Part shown: positions 1 to 8,873 of the stretch, piece after piece
Numbering within the stretch: the stretch's first letter is position 1
How the letters are laid out: each line of letters starts with the position of its first letter
Source: an uncultured Pseudomonadales bacterium
GTDB lineage: Bacteria; Pseudomonadota; Gammaproteobacteria; Pseudomonadales; Pseudohongiellaceae
Assembly (NCBI GenBank): GCA_905478195.1
Contig: CAJQHM010000132.1
Location: forward strand, 1 to 35,440
Direction: 5' to 3'
DNA length: 35,440 bases
Notes under the pieces: model-generated
Database searches by the model: none
Told to the model about the DNA's origin: nothing
The model's input: only the letters and a program-made list of their open reading frames with translations
Position numbers and translations under genes: made by a program

Positions 1-818
1 GTGGGTTTTTCCAGAAAACCACCGTCACTTGCGATCAGGGAGAATTCACGCCCATCAGCGAAGGCAAAGTTAAATGTTCTCGCGTTTGCCGCGTTCAGAA
101 TTCTAAATCTCACCTTGCTTGCAGCTGGAGCAAACAGGGGAGAGGTCGTACCATTTACCAGAATGCGATCGCCGAAAACGCCGGTCATGACATCGCGGTG
201 CATTCCCACATAACGAAATGTGCCATCCTCGTTAAAGCGCCTGTCCTGAACAATCAGGGGAATATCATCGACACCGTAGGTGGACGGAATCTCCAGACTT
301 TCGCTTTCGTCGTCATCGAGAATTATCATCCCGGCCAGGTCGCGATAGACCTGCTCGCCGGTCTTGTTCAAGAGATGAGAGTGATACCAGAAGGTGCCCG
401 CCTTCTGCATAAGCTGAAAAGAAGGCCGCCACGTCTCGCCCGGCGCGATAACCTGGGCTGGGCCGCCATCCGCCTTAGCGGGAACGTGTAAGCCGTGCCA
501 GTGCACGGTACTGGGTTCGGCGAGCCGATTCATTACCGACATGGTGACATCACTGCCGTTTCTGAGTCGCAATGTAGGCCCTAGAAAGCTACCATTGATA
601 CCAAGGGTCGGCGTGTTCAATCCACTGAGAAATTGACTGCTGCCGGCTTGTAACTGCAAGTCATAGCGTAGGCTGTCACCGCTCATCTCGCCGGCATGAA
701 GCGGCGGTATACGGAGCTCATTGTGTGCCCGAGTCTGGGCAAAAACGGGCATGGGCAGTAAGACATTGCTCGCGGCAAAACCCATACTCTGAACTAAACG
801 CCTGCGGGATAACTTCAT
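1..818 (-). CDS. Multicopper oxidase, Tat-exported (partial, C-terminus off the left edge)
   Basis: This is the N-terminal ~272 residues of a periplasmic multicopper oxidase (CueO/CotA/FtsP-like fold). Such enzymes oxidise Cu(I), phenols or similar donors and reduce oxygen to water. The ATG at 818 follows an AAGGA ribosome site. Residues 3-10 (LSRRRLVQ) start a twin-arginine signal, followed by a hydrophobic stretch and an Ala-rich cleavage region ending near PVFAQ. The first cupredoxin domain has the HWHG copper-ligand motif and, about 40 residues later, the WYHSHL motif; together these supply type-2/type-3 copper ligands. The second domain begins before the window edge. The C-terminal HCH type-1 copper motif is not in view, so substrate class cannot be assigned. 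It is divergent from the DUF2855 gene at 1121. Confidence 0.9.
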   Translation of the reverse strand, partial: MKLSRRRLVQSMGFAASNVLLPMPVFAQTRAHNELRIPPLHAGEMSGDSLRYDLQLQAGSSQFLSGLNTPTLGINGSFLGPTLRLRNGSDVTMSVMNRLAEPSTVHWHGLHVPAKADGGPAQVIAPGETWRPSFQLMQKAGTFWYHSHLLNKTGEQVYRDLAGMIILDDDESESLEIPSTYGVDDIPLIVQDRRFNEDGTFRYVGMHRDVMTGVFGDRILVNGTTSPLFAPAASKVRFRILNAANARTFNFAFADGREFSLIASDGGFLEKP

Positions 819-1120
819 GAATTTCCTTCTTACTTCTCAGCAACACAGCAATAGAATGAGCCGACATTAACGACTCGATACATTATATTCAGCACATCGG
901 TCAGGCGAGCTGACATGGGTCAATAAAGCCGGACTAGGCGCGCAAGAATGGCTACGATCATTAATGCAGTAAAGAGCATCGATAGCTTTGCTCTCGATCC
1001 GATTAAAAAATATACTAGCCGGCAAGTCTCCATCGCCTCAGCTTGTCCGCCGAGAACTCTTCAACTCTCTAGCGAATGACAGACCCAAGCCCCAGCAAAG
1101 CAACCAGACAAGGATTCTCG
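819..1120. other. Divergent intergenic region
   Basis: About 300 bases separate the multicopper oxidase (minus) from the DUF2855 gene (plus), so both promoters should lie here. An AT-rich stretch around 1003-1016 could be part of the plus-strand promoter. I see no convincing operator, RNA gene or short coding sequence. Confidence 0.5.
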
Positions 1121-2215
1121 ATGAATGAGCTTCAGGTAGCAAAGAACACTATCACCCAGTGTAGAGTCATAAAATCACAGATCGATATCGACTCGACGCT
1201 AGCTAGTGGCGAGATCCTCTTAAAGGTCGACAAGTTTGGATTCAGCGCAAACAATGTGACCTATGCCGCCGCCGGCGACCAGCTAGGCTACTGGCAGTTC
1301 TTTCCGGCCGCGGATAACGCATCCGGGTCCTGGGGAATTATCCCGGTATGGGGCTTCGCCGATGTTGTGGCGAGCAATGCCGAGGGCGTCGAGGCCGGTG
1401 AACGAATCTTCGGTTATTTTCCAACCAGCGACTACCTGAAGATGCAGAACGTCAGGGTGCTGAATAGTCGGTTAATCGATGGCGCCGAGCACAGATCGAA
1501 ACTGCCTCCCGGGTACAACACCTACCGCAGAGTGGAGACAGAGGCAGGCTACGACAGGAGCATGGACAATTCGCGCATGCTACTCTGGCCACTGTACATC
1601 ACCTCGTTCTGTCTATGGGATAGCCTACAGCACAATGACTGGCATGGTGCACAGCAGGTACTAGTGATTAGCGCGTCCAGCAAGACCAGTATTGGACTGG
1701 CCTATGCGCTGGCTGCCGACGCCGATGCGCCTGCCTCTGTAGGTCTCACCTCGAAAAAAAATCAGCAATGGGTAAAGAGTCTTGGCCTTTATGACAACAT
1801 CGTCAACTATGATGCGCTTGAAGACATAGATGCCTCGCTGCATAGCGTTATCGTCGACATGTCCGGCAATTCGAAATTATTGGCAGATATTCATGCCCAT
1901 CTCGGGGACAATCTACTGCACTGTCTGAACGTAGGCCTAACTCATTGGAGTGCGAGCGGAAGCGATACCGGCATTCCCGATCAGAAGAGAGAATTCTTCT
2001 TCGCCCCCAGCCATATCCAGATGAGATTAAAGGAATGGGGGGCTGAGGAGTTTGACAAAAAATCATCACAATTTATCTATGACTCGGCAAAGAAGAGTGC
2101 AGACTGGATGGCAATCGAGAAGCTGGACGGAGTCGCAGAGCTTGCCGAGATCTATACCGATGTCTGTGAAGGCAAGTTAACACCCGAGCGAGCCCTGGTT
2201 ATAGAACTCTCCTAG
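1121..2215 (+). CDS. DUF2855 family protein (MDR-like oxidoreductase fold)
   Basis: The protein belongs to the uncharacterised DUF2855 family, distantly related to medium-chain quinone-oxidoreductase-like dehydrogenases. Family hallmarks seen: LLKVDKFGFSANNVTYA near the N-terminus, then GYWQFFP, IPVWGFADVV, GERIFGYFP and YNTYRR, and a central segment beginning VLVISASSKTSIGLAYALA that resembles a nucleotide-binding beta-alpha-beta unit. An ATG at 1076 is in frame, but ATG 1121 has an AAGGA site six bases upstream and leaves the usual ~364 residues, so I prefer 1121. No signal peptide. The substrate is unknown. It precedes an FAD oxidoreductase on the same strand with a 56-base gap, so the two may be co-transcribed. 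The stop is TAG. Confidence 0.85.
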   Translation: MNELQVAKNTITQCRVIKSQIDIDSTLASGEILLKVDKFGFSANNVTYAAAGDQLGYWQFFPAADNASGSWGIIPVWGFADVVASNAEGVEAGERIFGYFPTSDYLKMQNVRVLNSRLIDGAEHRSKLPPGYNTYRRVETEAGYDRSMDNSRMLLWPLYITSFCLWDSLQHNDWHGAQQVLVISASSKTSIGLAYALAADADAPASVGLTSKKNQQWVKSLGLYDNIVNYDALEDIDASLHSVIVDMSGNSKLLADIHAHLGDNLLHCLNVGLTHWSASGSDTGIPDQKREFFFAPSHIQMRLKEWGAEEFDKKSSQFIYDSAKKSADWMAIEKLDGVAELAEIYTDVCEGKLTPERALVIELS

Positions 2216-2271
2216 CCTCGTATTCAGCAGATAAAGCTGCATCTCTTTAAACCGGATTCGTAAAGCCAGCC

Positions 2272-3567
2272 ATGTCTATGACCAAGACGTTCCCTGATTA
2301 CCAACAGACAAGCGGCTGGAATGCCTTGCTGCCCGCGCGCGAAGCCTCCCCCTCGCTACAGAAAGATCTGGCAAGCGATGTCTTAATCATCGGTGCCGGC
2401 TGGACAGGCATAGCGGCCGCCAAGCGCTGGCAGAGCCTCTCCCCTGAGACGAATATAGTCTTAATAGATGCCAGCGAAATTGGCGAGGGCAATCCCGGGC
2501 GCAACTCCGGATTCTTGTTAGAGATAGCACTCGCGGAAGACGCCAACCCTGATCAGCTGGAAAAAATGAATATCTGTAACCGACTGACAGCAGCTACGAT
2601 GGCGGACATTCTCGCCGAGATCGAAGGCTCTGGATTACCCGTCGATATAAGCAAGGCAGGGACCTATAGAGCCGCAGCCAGCGAGACGGGCCTAAGATCG
2701 TTGAACAACTACCGCGCCTTCCTGAACTCCGCCGGCCTGGAGTTTCAGAGCCTGGATCGGGCAGCACTCAACTCGAGAATCGGTTCCGAGTTCTATCAGG
2801 AGGGAATCTATTCGCCGAACTGTTATCTCGCCCAACCCGCCGCTGCAATTCGTGCGCTGGCTTCCAACTTACCGGAATCGGTGCAACAGTTTGAGAACAC
2901 ACCCGCTACACGGCTGACGCGCTGCGCTAGTGGATGGCAGGTGCTTACGCCGAACGGCACTATAACTACGCACAAGCTCGTATTGGCCAACAACGCCTTT
3001 AGCAAGGAGCTGGGTATTGCCAGGTCTCGTCTGGCCGCCATGTATACCTATGCGGGTCTCACGCCCGTGCTCGAAAAATCTGTATTGGATGACCTGGGCA
3101 GCGAGTCGAACTGGGGACTGCTTCCCACCCATCGACTTGGCAGCACCCTGCGACAAACGAAAGACGGGCGCCTAATGCTGCGCGCTATGCATGGCTATGA
3201 GAAAGAGGCTCCCAGAAGCGAGATAGAGACCGGGCTGAAAATTCGCCTGCAGAAACGCTTTCCGCAGTTGCCGAGTTTCGAGCTGGAACATTGCTGGGGA
3301 GGCGCGGTTGGCTTCACCTATAACGGCGGTACCGTATGGGGTGAGTTTAAGCCGGGACTCTTCATATCGGCGGGGTGCAATGGTGGCGGCACGGTGAAGG
3401 GAACGCTGCTTGGGAAACTGCTCGCGGAGGCCGCACACGGCCTTAAGGTGCCTGATGTCCCAGAACTATTCGGCCGCGCCAGCTGGATGCCGCCAGAGCC
3501 TGTTCGCCGAATCGGCTTCAAACTAAGCTCCACTATTGAAAGCCATCAGGGGCGACACGAACTATAA
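2272..3567 (+). CDS. FAD-dependent oxidoreductase, DAO family (PuuB-like)
   Basis: This is a flavin amine/amino-acid oxidoreductase of the DAO superfamily, most like gamma-glutamylputrescine oxidase and related glycine/sarcosine-oxidase-like enzymes. An N-terminal segment (TSGWNALLPAREASPSLQ) is followed by the FAD dinucleotide-binding fold at about residues 35-70: VLIIGAGWTGIAAAKRW with the GxGxxG motif, then LIDASEIGEGNPGRNSGF, where DAO enzymes contact FAD. The C-terminal GGAVGFTYNGG and SAGCNGGGTVKGTLLGKLLAE segments are typical of the second FAD-contacting region. At 431 residues it is full length. The neighbouring NhaC antiporter and DUF2855 gene suggest a small catabolic or uptake cluster; the true amine substrate cannot be read from sequence. 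Confidence 0.85.
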   Translation: MSMTKTFPDYQQTSGWNALLPAREASPSLQKDLASDVLIIGAGWTGIAAAKRWQSLSPETNIVLIDASEIGEGNPGRNSGFLLEIALAEDANPDQLEKMNICNRLTAATMADILAEIEGSGLPVDISKAGTYRAAASETGLRSLNNYRAFLNSAGLEFQSLDRAALNSRIGSEFYQEGIYSPNCYLAQPAAAIRALASNLPESVQQFENTPATRLTRCASGWQVLTPNGTITTHKLVLANNAFSKELGIARSRLAAMYTYAGLTPVLEKSVLDDLGSESNWGLLPTHRLGSTLRQTKDGRLMLRAMHGYEKEAPRSEIETGLKIRLQKRFPQLPSFELEHCWGGAVGFTYNGGTVWGEFKPGLFISAGCNGGGTVKGTLLGKLLAEAAHGLKVPDVPELFGRASWMPPEPVRRIGFKLSSTIESHQGRHEL

Positions 3568-3678
3568 GTAGGGAGCAATCCCGCGTGTCTGGATGGCAAC
3601 ACCAGCTATTGCATAACCGCCGGCTATGGGTCAAATTGCCTAGACGAACACCCAAAAAATAATAAAAAGGACTAAAAC

Positions 3679-5085
3679 TTGGAAGCCACAGACTATATTG
3701 GCCCCCTGTCACTAGTACCAGCAAGCGTCGCCATCCTGCTCGCCTTCATAACGCGTAATACCGTCTTCTCACTCGCCGTCGCCTGCCTCGCTGGCGTCCT
3801 GGTCGCCGGAGAGGGTTTTATAGGGTTCCCCAACCTGCTCGTTGGCGCCCTGGGCAACGAAGATTTCTCCTGGATTCTGTTACTGGAATTCTTCATCGGC
3901 ATACTTATCGCCTTCTTCCAGCGCACCGGCGCAATTCTTAATTTTTCGCAGTTTATCGAAAACAGACGCATGACCCGCAAGCGTGTCCAGCTCATCGCCT
4001 GGTTCATGGGGATGTTCGTCTATTTCAGCGACTACTTTAGCCCCTTGTTTGTAGGTTCTACCATGCGCGCCCTCTCCGACAGATTTAAAATCTCGCGCGA
4101 GAAACTCGCCTACATCTGCGACTCCACCTCCGCACCGGTTAGCATATTGGTTCCTATTACCGGCTGGGCCGTGCTTGTGGCTGGCCTTATCATCGGCATG
4201 GGCCCGATCGAAGATCCTGGCGATGCGATGATGGTATTCATCACCTCCATCCCCTTCAACATCTATGCAATATTAGCGGTAGTGATGGTTGGCCTGATTG
4301 CCAGCAATATTATTCCTGACTTTGGCCCGATGAAGGTCGCCGAGAAACGCGCGATGGAGGAAGGCAAGCTGGTACGCGATGGTGCGCAGCCTCTAATGGG
4401 TGATGAACTCACCAGCATCGAGCCGTTTCCTGGAATCAAAACAAGCCTTATATGGAATTTTATATTCCCCGTGCTGCTGGTAATCGTATTCGCTATTGGC
4501 TCTGTCATCATCACGGCTAGCGCCAAGCCTATGGAGGCATTCATGCTGGCCGCGTTCATGGCCGGCATCGTGATGCGTATTCAGGGCGTACCGCTTAATG
4601 AGATCACCACCACCGCCATGTCCGGCATAAAAGGCATCATGCCGGCGGTGGTTATTCTGGCCTTCGCCTATGCCCTGAACGACCTCTCTGCCGCATTGAA
4701 TACCGCCGACTATATAGTTGCGGCTACCGAGGGCTGGCTAACTCCCAGCCTGCTGCCTATGCTCGCCTTTCTTATTACTGGCTTCATCGCCTTCTCAACC
4801 GGCACGAGCTGGGGCACCTACGCGATCATGATTCCGATAGCAGTGCCTCTGGCCTTTAATTTTTCAGACGATGAACTCAACACCATGGTCTACGCCACCC
4901 TCGCCGCAGTTGCCGGCGGCGGCGTGTTTGGCGATCATTGCTCCCCCCTGTCAGACACATCTATACTGGCCTCTACCGGCGCGGCATCAGATCATATCGA
5001 CCATATAAAAACCCAGCTACCCTACGCCGCGCTCATTGGCTTGATCAGCGTCGGACTGTATCTGGTAATAGGCTTTAGCTTCTGA
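3679..5085 (+). CDS. NhaC-family Na+/H+ antiporter or related carboxylate/amino-acid exchanger
   Basis: A polytopic inner-membrane protein of 468 residues with about 11-12 hydrophobic helices. Conserved NhaC-superfamily features are visible: the DYFSPLFVGSTMRALSDRFKISREKLAYICDSTSAPVSI-type region around residues 115-160 and GDHCSPLSDTSILASTGAASDHIDH near the C-terminus, the signature that ends this family. It could exchange sodium for protons or, as for MleN-type relatives, couple organic-acid or amino-acid exchange to sodium or protons. The start is TTG at 3679, supported by AAGGA seven bases upstream. It lies 111 bases after the FAD oxidoreductase and probably belongs to the same functional cluster. 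Confidence 0.85.
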   Translation: MEATDYIGPLSLVPASVAILLAFITRNTVFSLAVACLAGVLVAGEGFIGFPNLLVGALGNEDFSWILLLEFFIGILIAFFQRTGAILNFSQFIENRRMTRKRVQLIAWFMGMFVYFSDYFSPLFVGSTMRALSDRFKISREKLAYICDSTSAPVSILVPITGWAVLVAGLIIGMGPIEDPGDAMMVFITSIPFNIYAILAVVMVGLIASNIIPDFGPMKVAEKRAMEEGKLVRDGAQPLMGDELTSIEPFPGIKTSLIWNFIFPVLLVIVFAIGSVIITASAKPMEAFMLAAFMAGIVMRIQGVPLNEITTTAMSGIKGIMPAVVILAFAYALNDLSAALNTADYIVAATEGWLTPSLLPMLAFLITGFIAFSTGTSWGTYAIMIPIAVPLAFNFSDDELNTMVYATLAAVAGGGVFGDHCSPLSDTSILASTGAASDHIDHIKTQLPYAALIGLISVGLYLVIGFSF

Positions 5086-5252
5086 GTTTGCCCTACTCTG
5101 CCGCCAGGCGAGGCAGGCGTGAGCGATGCCAAGCCTATAGTCTTAAAAAGCAAAGACTCAATGCGAGACAAGATGCTCTCTTTTGACTACACTTTGGACG
5201 TGCTATTTCCGACTAGAACAGACAAGAACAGACAAAAGTAATGAGGCCTACT

Positions 5253-6176
5253 ATGTCCAGAAACAAACTCGTAGCAATAGCTGCAACCTATGCACTTCTT
5301 ATATTTAGCAGCGGCCTCAATGCCGCTGAATTAAAACTGTTGCGCTATGGACCACTGGGCGAAGAAAAGCCTGGACTGGTCGATGCTCAAGGCCGGATTC
5401 ACGACCTATCGGCACATATTGATGACATAGGCCCGGCCACGCTCTCCGACGCGGCATTGGAGGAGATCGCACAGATTCCCCTTAGTGAACTGCCACTGGT
5501 GCAGGGCGATCCGCGAATCGGCGTGCCAGTCACGGGGACCGGCAAGATCGTTGCCATCGGATTCAATTACGTCAATCACGCGGCAGAAATGGCGGTAGAG
5601 CTACCCACGGAGCCTCTGGTTTTCATGAAGGCAACCTCCGCCCTAACCGGCCCCTTCGACAGCGTGATTCAGCCTCGCAACGGCAATAAACTGGACTACG
5701 AATCAGAGTTAGTCATCGTCATTGGGCGCCGCGCGCAATACATCTCCGAAGATGAAGTCTTCGACTATATCGCTGGCTATACCGTAGGGCACGACGTGTC
5801 CGAGCGCGCCTTTCAGCGTGAGCGTGGCGGGCAATTCACCAAGGGCAAGAGTGCCGACACATTCGCGCCCGTGGGTCCCTATCTGGTGACACGAGACAAC
5901 ATCGACGACGTGCAGAATCTTTCCATATGGTCTGAGGTGAACGGTGAGATGCGCCAGCAAGGTAACACCACCGACATGGTCTTCGGCGTTAAGGAGATCA
6001 TCAGTCACCTGAGTCAATTTATGACACTCTACCCGGGCGATCTAGTCTTCACGGGAACGCCCGCGGGTGTAGGTGATGGCATGGTGCCACCGAGCTATCT
6101 GCAACCCGGCGATGTGGTGCGTGTTGGCGTGGAAGGCCTGGATTTTCAGCGCCAGACTATAGCGGCCCCGCGCTGA
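5253..6176 (+). CDS. Exported fumarylacetoacetate hydrolase family protein
   Basis: The protein has an FAH-fold hydrolase/decarboxylase domain. Numbering from an upstream ATG at 5241, the metal site is E154-x-E156 in DYESELVIVIG with D185 in GYTVGHDVSERAFQ. The substrate loop GFNYVNHAAEM and the C-terminal LVFTGTPAGVGDGM are also present. FAH-family enzymes cleave or decarboxylate beta-diketo acids in aromatic catabolism, normally in the cytosol. Here residues 1-25 form a clear Sec signal (RNKL, a hydrophobic core, then GLNA before AELK), so the enzyme should be periplasmic. I chose ATG 5253 because GAGG sits six bases upstream of it. The gene converges with the PQQ dehydrogenase, with only seven bases between the stops. 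Confidence 0.85.
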   Translation: MSRNKLVAIAATYALLIFSSGLNAAELKLLRYGPLGEEKPGLVDAQGRIHDLSAHIDDIGPATLSDAALEEIAQIPLSELPLVQGDPRIGVPVTGTGKIVAIGFNYVNHAAEMAVELPTEPLVFMKATSALTGPFDSVIQPRNGNKLDYESELVIVIGRRAQYISEDEVFDYIAGYTVGHDVSERAFQRERGGQFTKGKSADTFAPVGPYLVTRDNIDDVQNLSIWSEVNGEMRQQGNTTDMVFGVKEIISHLSQFMTLYPGDLVFTGTPAGVGDGMVPPSYLQPGDVVRVGVEGLDFQRQTIAAPR

Positions 6177-6183
6177 GACTCAG

Positions 6184-7812
6184 TTATTCCAAGCCAAATA
6201 CATACAGCGTCTGGCCACCGATAATGGCCACACGCTGATTTCCATCTACCGAGAAGCCCATGGGGTTAGTGCGCACGTGGGCACCGGTGTTGAAGAACCA
6301 CAGCGGGTCTCCATCTTCGCCATCCAGTGCGAAGAAATAGCCTTCGTTACTCGCCCCAAATACTAGCCCGCCGGCGGTGGCCATAACGCCTGACCAGGGT
6401 GGGGTCTGTAACTCAAACTCCCACTGCTGCTCGCCGCTCATTACATCCAGCGCCACGATGGCTCCCGATGCGTCGTCACCATCCATAGGCTGCTCGCCAC
6501 CACCAAGAAAAGGCATGCCTGCCTCGTATTCCACATCGGACTTGAAATAGATGGCGCCCATTCTTCGATTGGGCACGAAGAACTGTTCTGTCTGCGGGTT
6601 GTAGGAGGGAGAAAACCAGTTCGTGGCGCCTTGCAGGCTAGGCCATACCAGATTGCCCTCCCGCGTTGGGTCCGAATTCGGTATCACAATCGGCCGTCCA
6701 TTCTCGTCGATACCCTCGGCCCAGGTCTGAAATGAATACTCCTTGCCTAACAAGTATTCTCCAGTTTCGCGATCTAATAAATAGTAAAAGGCATTACGAT
6801 TTGCCAACGCCAACAGCTTGCGCTGACGCCCCTCAAATTCGCCATCAACCAGAACCGGAATCTGATTCGCATCCCAGTCATGGGTATCGTGCGGCGTGTA
6901 TTGAAAGAACCACTTCATCTCACCGGTATCTGGATCTAGAGCTAACACCGCACAGGTAAAGAGATTGTCGCCGGGGCGCAGGTCGCCGTTCCAGTCAGGC
7001 GCCGGATTGCCCGTGGTCCAGTAGAGTAAATCGAGCTCAGGGTCATAGGAGCCGGTAAGCCAGGTAGAACCTCCCCCGGTCCGCCACGCATCACCCTGCC
7101 AGGTCTCGCTGCCAGGTTCGCCGGGTGCAGGCACGGTGTAGGTACGCCACAGTCGTTCACCACTTTCGGAATCATAGGCATCGATGTAACCACGCACGCC
7201 TGCCTCGGCACCGCTAACGCCTACGACAATCTTTCCATCCAGAGCCAGCGGCGCGAGAGTGAGAGAAAACCCCGACAAGTTGTCGGCAACCTTGCTTTCC
7301 CAACGCACGGCCCCTGTGCGCGCATCGAGGGCGAACAGACGTGCATCCAGGGTGGCTACATAGACCTTGTCATCCAACAGCGCCACTCCGCGATTGATTC
7401 GCGGAAATCCTATATTCAATACATCGTTAGTTATGTCAGGCACGAAGTGCCAAAGCGTGCGACCAGTTCGTGCGTCCAATGCGGTCACGCTGCTGGGAGA
7501 TTCCGTGAGGTACATGATGTCATCAGCGACCAACGGAGTCGTTTCCTGCAGCGCCGCGCCACTTATCCCCGTCGGCCTCATCTGATAGGCCCACATCACC
7601 TTAAGCTGGTCTACATTCACCGTGTTGATTTGAGACAGAGGCGAGAACCGTTCCGATTTATAGCCGCCGGAATAAGAGAGCCAATCGGCACCGTTCTGCT
7701 CATCGGCGAGTAGCGCCTCGAACGGTGTGTCTGCCAGAGCAGTATTGCTGGCAAGTGTTAGCAAGAAGCATAGCGCGAATAGCGAGATAGATAATGGTTG
7801 CTGTAATTTCAT
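6184..7812 (-). CDS. Periplasmic PQQ-dependent alcohol dehydrogenase-type quinoprotein
   Basis: An eight-bladed propeller quinoprotein of the methanol/ethanol dehydrogenase family, exported by a Sec signal ending near TALADT. It oxidises an alcohol or aldehyde with PQQ and passes electrons to a cytochrome c. Repeated tryptophan-docking motifs are visible (ALDARTGRTLWHF, ALDARTGAVRWES, ALDPDTGEMKWFF, ALDGEDGDPLWFF). The active-site loop TPHDTHDWDANQ gives Asp at about residues 312 and 314; Asp two residues after the catalytic Asp is the feature used to recognise lanthanide-dependent members. No fused haem domain is present. ATG 7812 is preferred over 7827 because GGAG lies nine bases upstream of it. 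It follows the cytochrome gene by 18 bases, so the two form an operon. Confidence 0.9.
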   Translation of the reverse strand: MKLQQPLSISLFALCFLLTLASNTALADTPFEALLADEQNGADWLSYSGGYKSERFSPLSQINTVNVDQLKVMWAYQMRPTGISGAALQETTPLVADDIMYLTESPSSVTALDARTGRTLWHFVPDITNDVLNIGFPRINRGVALLDDKVYVATLDARLFALDARTGAVRWESKVADNLSGFSLTLAPLALDGKIVVGVSGAEAGVRGYIDAYDSESGERLWRTYTVPAPGEPGSETWQGDAWRTGGGSTWLTGSYDPELDLLYWTTGNPAPDWNGDLRPGDNLFTCAVLALDPDTGEMKWFFQYTPHDTHDWDANQIPVLVDGEFEGRQRKLLALANRNAFYYLLDRETGEYLLGKEYSFQTWAEGIDENGRPIVIPNSDPTREGNLVWPSLQGATNWFSPSYNPQTEQFFVPNRRMGAIYFKSDVEYEAGMPFLGGGEQPMDGDDASGAIVALDVMSGEQQWEFELQTPPWSGVMATAGGLVFGASNEGYFFALDGEDGDPLWFFNTGAHVRTNPMGFSVDGNQRVAIIGGQTLYVFGLE

Positions 7813-7830
7813 TCTAGTAGGCTCCATGCT

Positions 7831-8616
7831 TCATTTCAGGCTCATAAGATAAGACACAACATCATCGGTTTGCTGCGCATTCAACACCGAGTTATATCCC
7901 GGCATGAGCGAGTGGCCGGGCGCCTTCTCATAACTGATCAAATCTGCTTTTTCGAAGGAGTAGAGTTTTCCAGACAGGTCGCGCATCTGCACGGTGAAAG
8001 CATCCTCGTTGACGCGCATCCCCTCATAGCTGCCGTACTCTGAGACAATTCTTACGGTCAAAAATGCATTGAGCGAACCTCGAAAGCGATCAACCTGGCG
8101 TGGCTGCTCTGCATCCGGAGACATTACCGAGCGGCGCAGGTAAGCCGCATTGCGTCGCTGGCCAACATTACTAAGCTCCGGCCCCACGCCGTTTCCTTCG
8201 CCAAAAATAATATGACAGCTAGCACAATTGCCAACAGACCTATAAATCTCGGCGCCCGCTAGAGGGTCACCGGGCATTTCCTCCGGTGGTAATTCACCCA
8301 GACTGCGAACATAGGCTGCCACATCCGGCCCGTCCTGGCCGCGCAACTGCCGTGAGCCGGGCATGCCCGTACCCGGAATGCCGCCCACTATTAAGGCGAC
8401 TAACGCCTCATCATCAGGCGCATGAACCAGAGTGGGCCGTGTAAGACTTGGACCCTCGCCTCCACCGCCGAGCATGCCATGGCAGCGAGCACATAGAGTT
8501 TGAAAGAGCTGCTGACCGTTCTGTAGATCTTGTGCGAAAGCCGCTGGAGCACAAGATATCGCCACGGCCCACAGAATCAAGGCTGACAAACGAAGCAGGT
8601 AGTTCTTAGCGGACAT
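7831..8616 (-). CDS. Dihaem cytochrome c, partner of the PQQ dehydrogenase
   Basis: An exported c-type cytochrome of 261 residues with a Sec signal ending at PAAFAQ. It has two CxxCH haem sites: C42-C45-H46 (CARCH) and C131-C134-H135 (CASCH). The first domain has a candidate axial Met in the GTGMPG loop near residue 85; the second has a candidate near LMPG toward the C-terminus. It is placed directly upstream of, and on the same strand as, the quinoprotein, with AGGA nine bases before its ATG. This is the usual pairing in which the cytochrome accepts electrons from reduced PQQ and hands them to a terminal oxidase. A single transcript from upstream of 8616 is likely. Confidence 0.88.
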   Translation of the reverse strand: MSAKNYLLRLSALILWAVAISCAPAAFAQDLQNGQQLFQTLCARCHGMLGGGGEGPSLTRPTLVHAPDDEALVALIVGGIPGTGMPGSRQLRGQDGPDVAAYVRSLGELPPEEMPGDPLAGAEIYRSVGNCASCHIIFGEGNGVGPELSNVGQRRNAAYLRRSVMSPDAEQPRQVDRFRGSLNAFLTVRIVSEYGSYEGMRVNEDAFTVQMRDLSGKLYSFEKADLISYEKAPGHSLMPGYNSVLNAQQTDDVVSYLMSLK

Positions 8617-8710
8617 AACGAAACTTCCTATTCTTTTATGATTTCATATGCCTAAAAGTACACTAGAACGGAGCCGTGAACCACGTTTATGCATGCAACT
8701 GACTGGTAGC

Positions 8711-8741
8711 GCAGACATTTGCTTGTAATGGCGGACATTTG
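8711..8741 (+). repeat. Pair of 11-base direct repeats, 20-base period
   Basis: GCAGACATTTG at 8711-8721 and GCGGACATTTG at 8731-8741 differ at one base and are exactly 20 bases apart, about two helical turns. They lie in the divergent promoter region upstream of the cytochrome c gene. A regulator binding the same helix face at both copies is possible; a chance repeat is also possible. Confidence 0.4.
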
Positions 8742-8842
8742 AATGGCTATCTCCTGGCTCTAGCAAACTATAGCCCTGCAAGAGTGATTGGCCCAACTGC
8801 CATCTGAGACATCATCACCGGCCTGAAGATCAACCCGAGAAC

Positions 8843-8873
8843 TAATTCTGATTCTGAAACTGAATCTGAATTA
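8843..8873. promoter_or_regulatory. Imperfect inverted repeat upstream of malic enzyme (candidate operator)
   Basis: Arms TAATTCTGATTCTG (8843-8856) and CTGAATCTGAATTA (8860-8873) flank AAA. Twelve of fourteen positions pair. The same stretch can be read as degenerate hexamers of the type ATTCTG. It sits about 137 bases before the malic enzyme start and has no T-tract, so an operator is more likely than a terminator. No known regulator motif was recognised. Confidence 0.4.

Noticed and set aside
198..491. Plus-strand ORF of 97 codons
   Set aside because: It is the antisense of the multicopper oxidase, whose minus-strand frame carries recognisable copper motifs.
8711..8741. Insertion-sequence end or transposon remnant
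   Set aside because: There is only one direct repeat, no paired terminal inverted repeats and no transposase fragment nearby.
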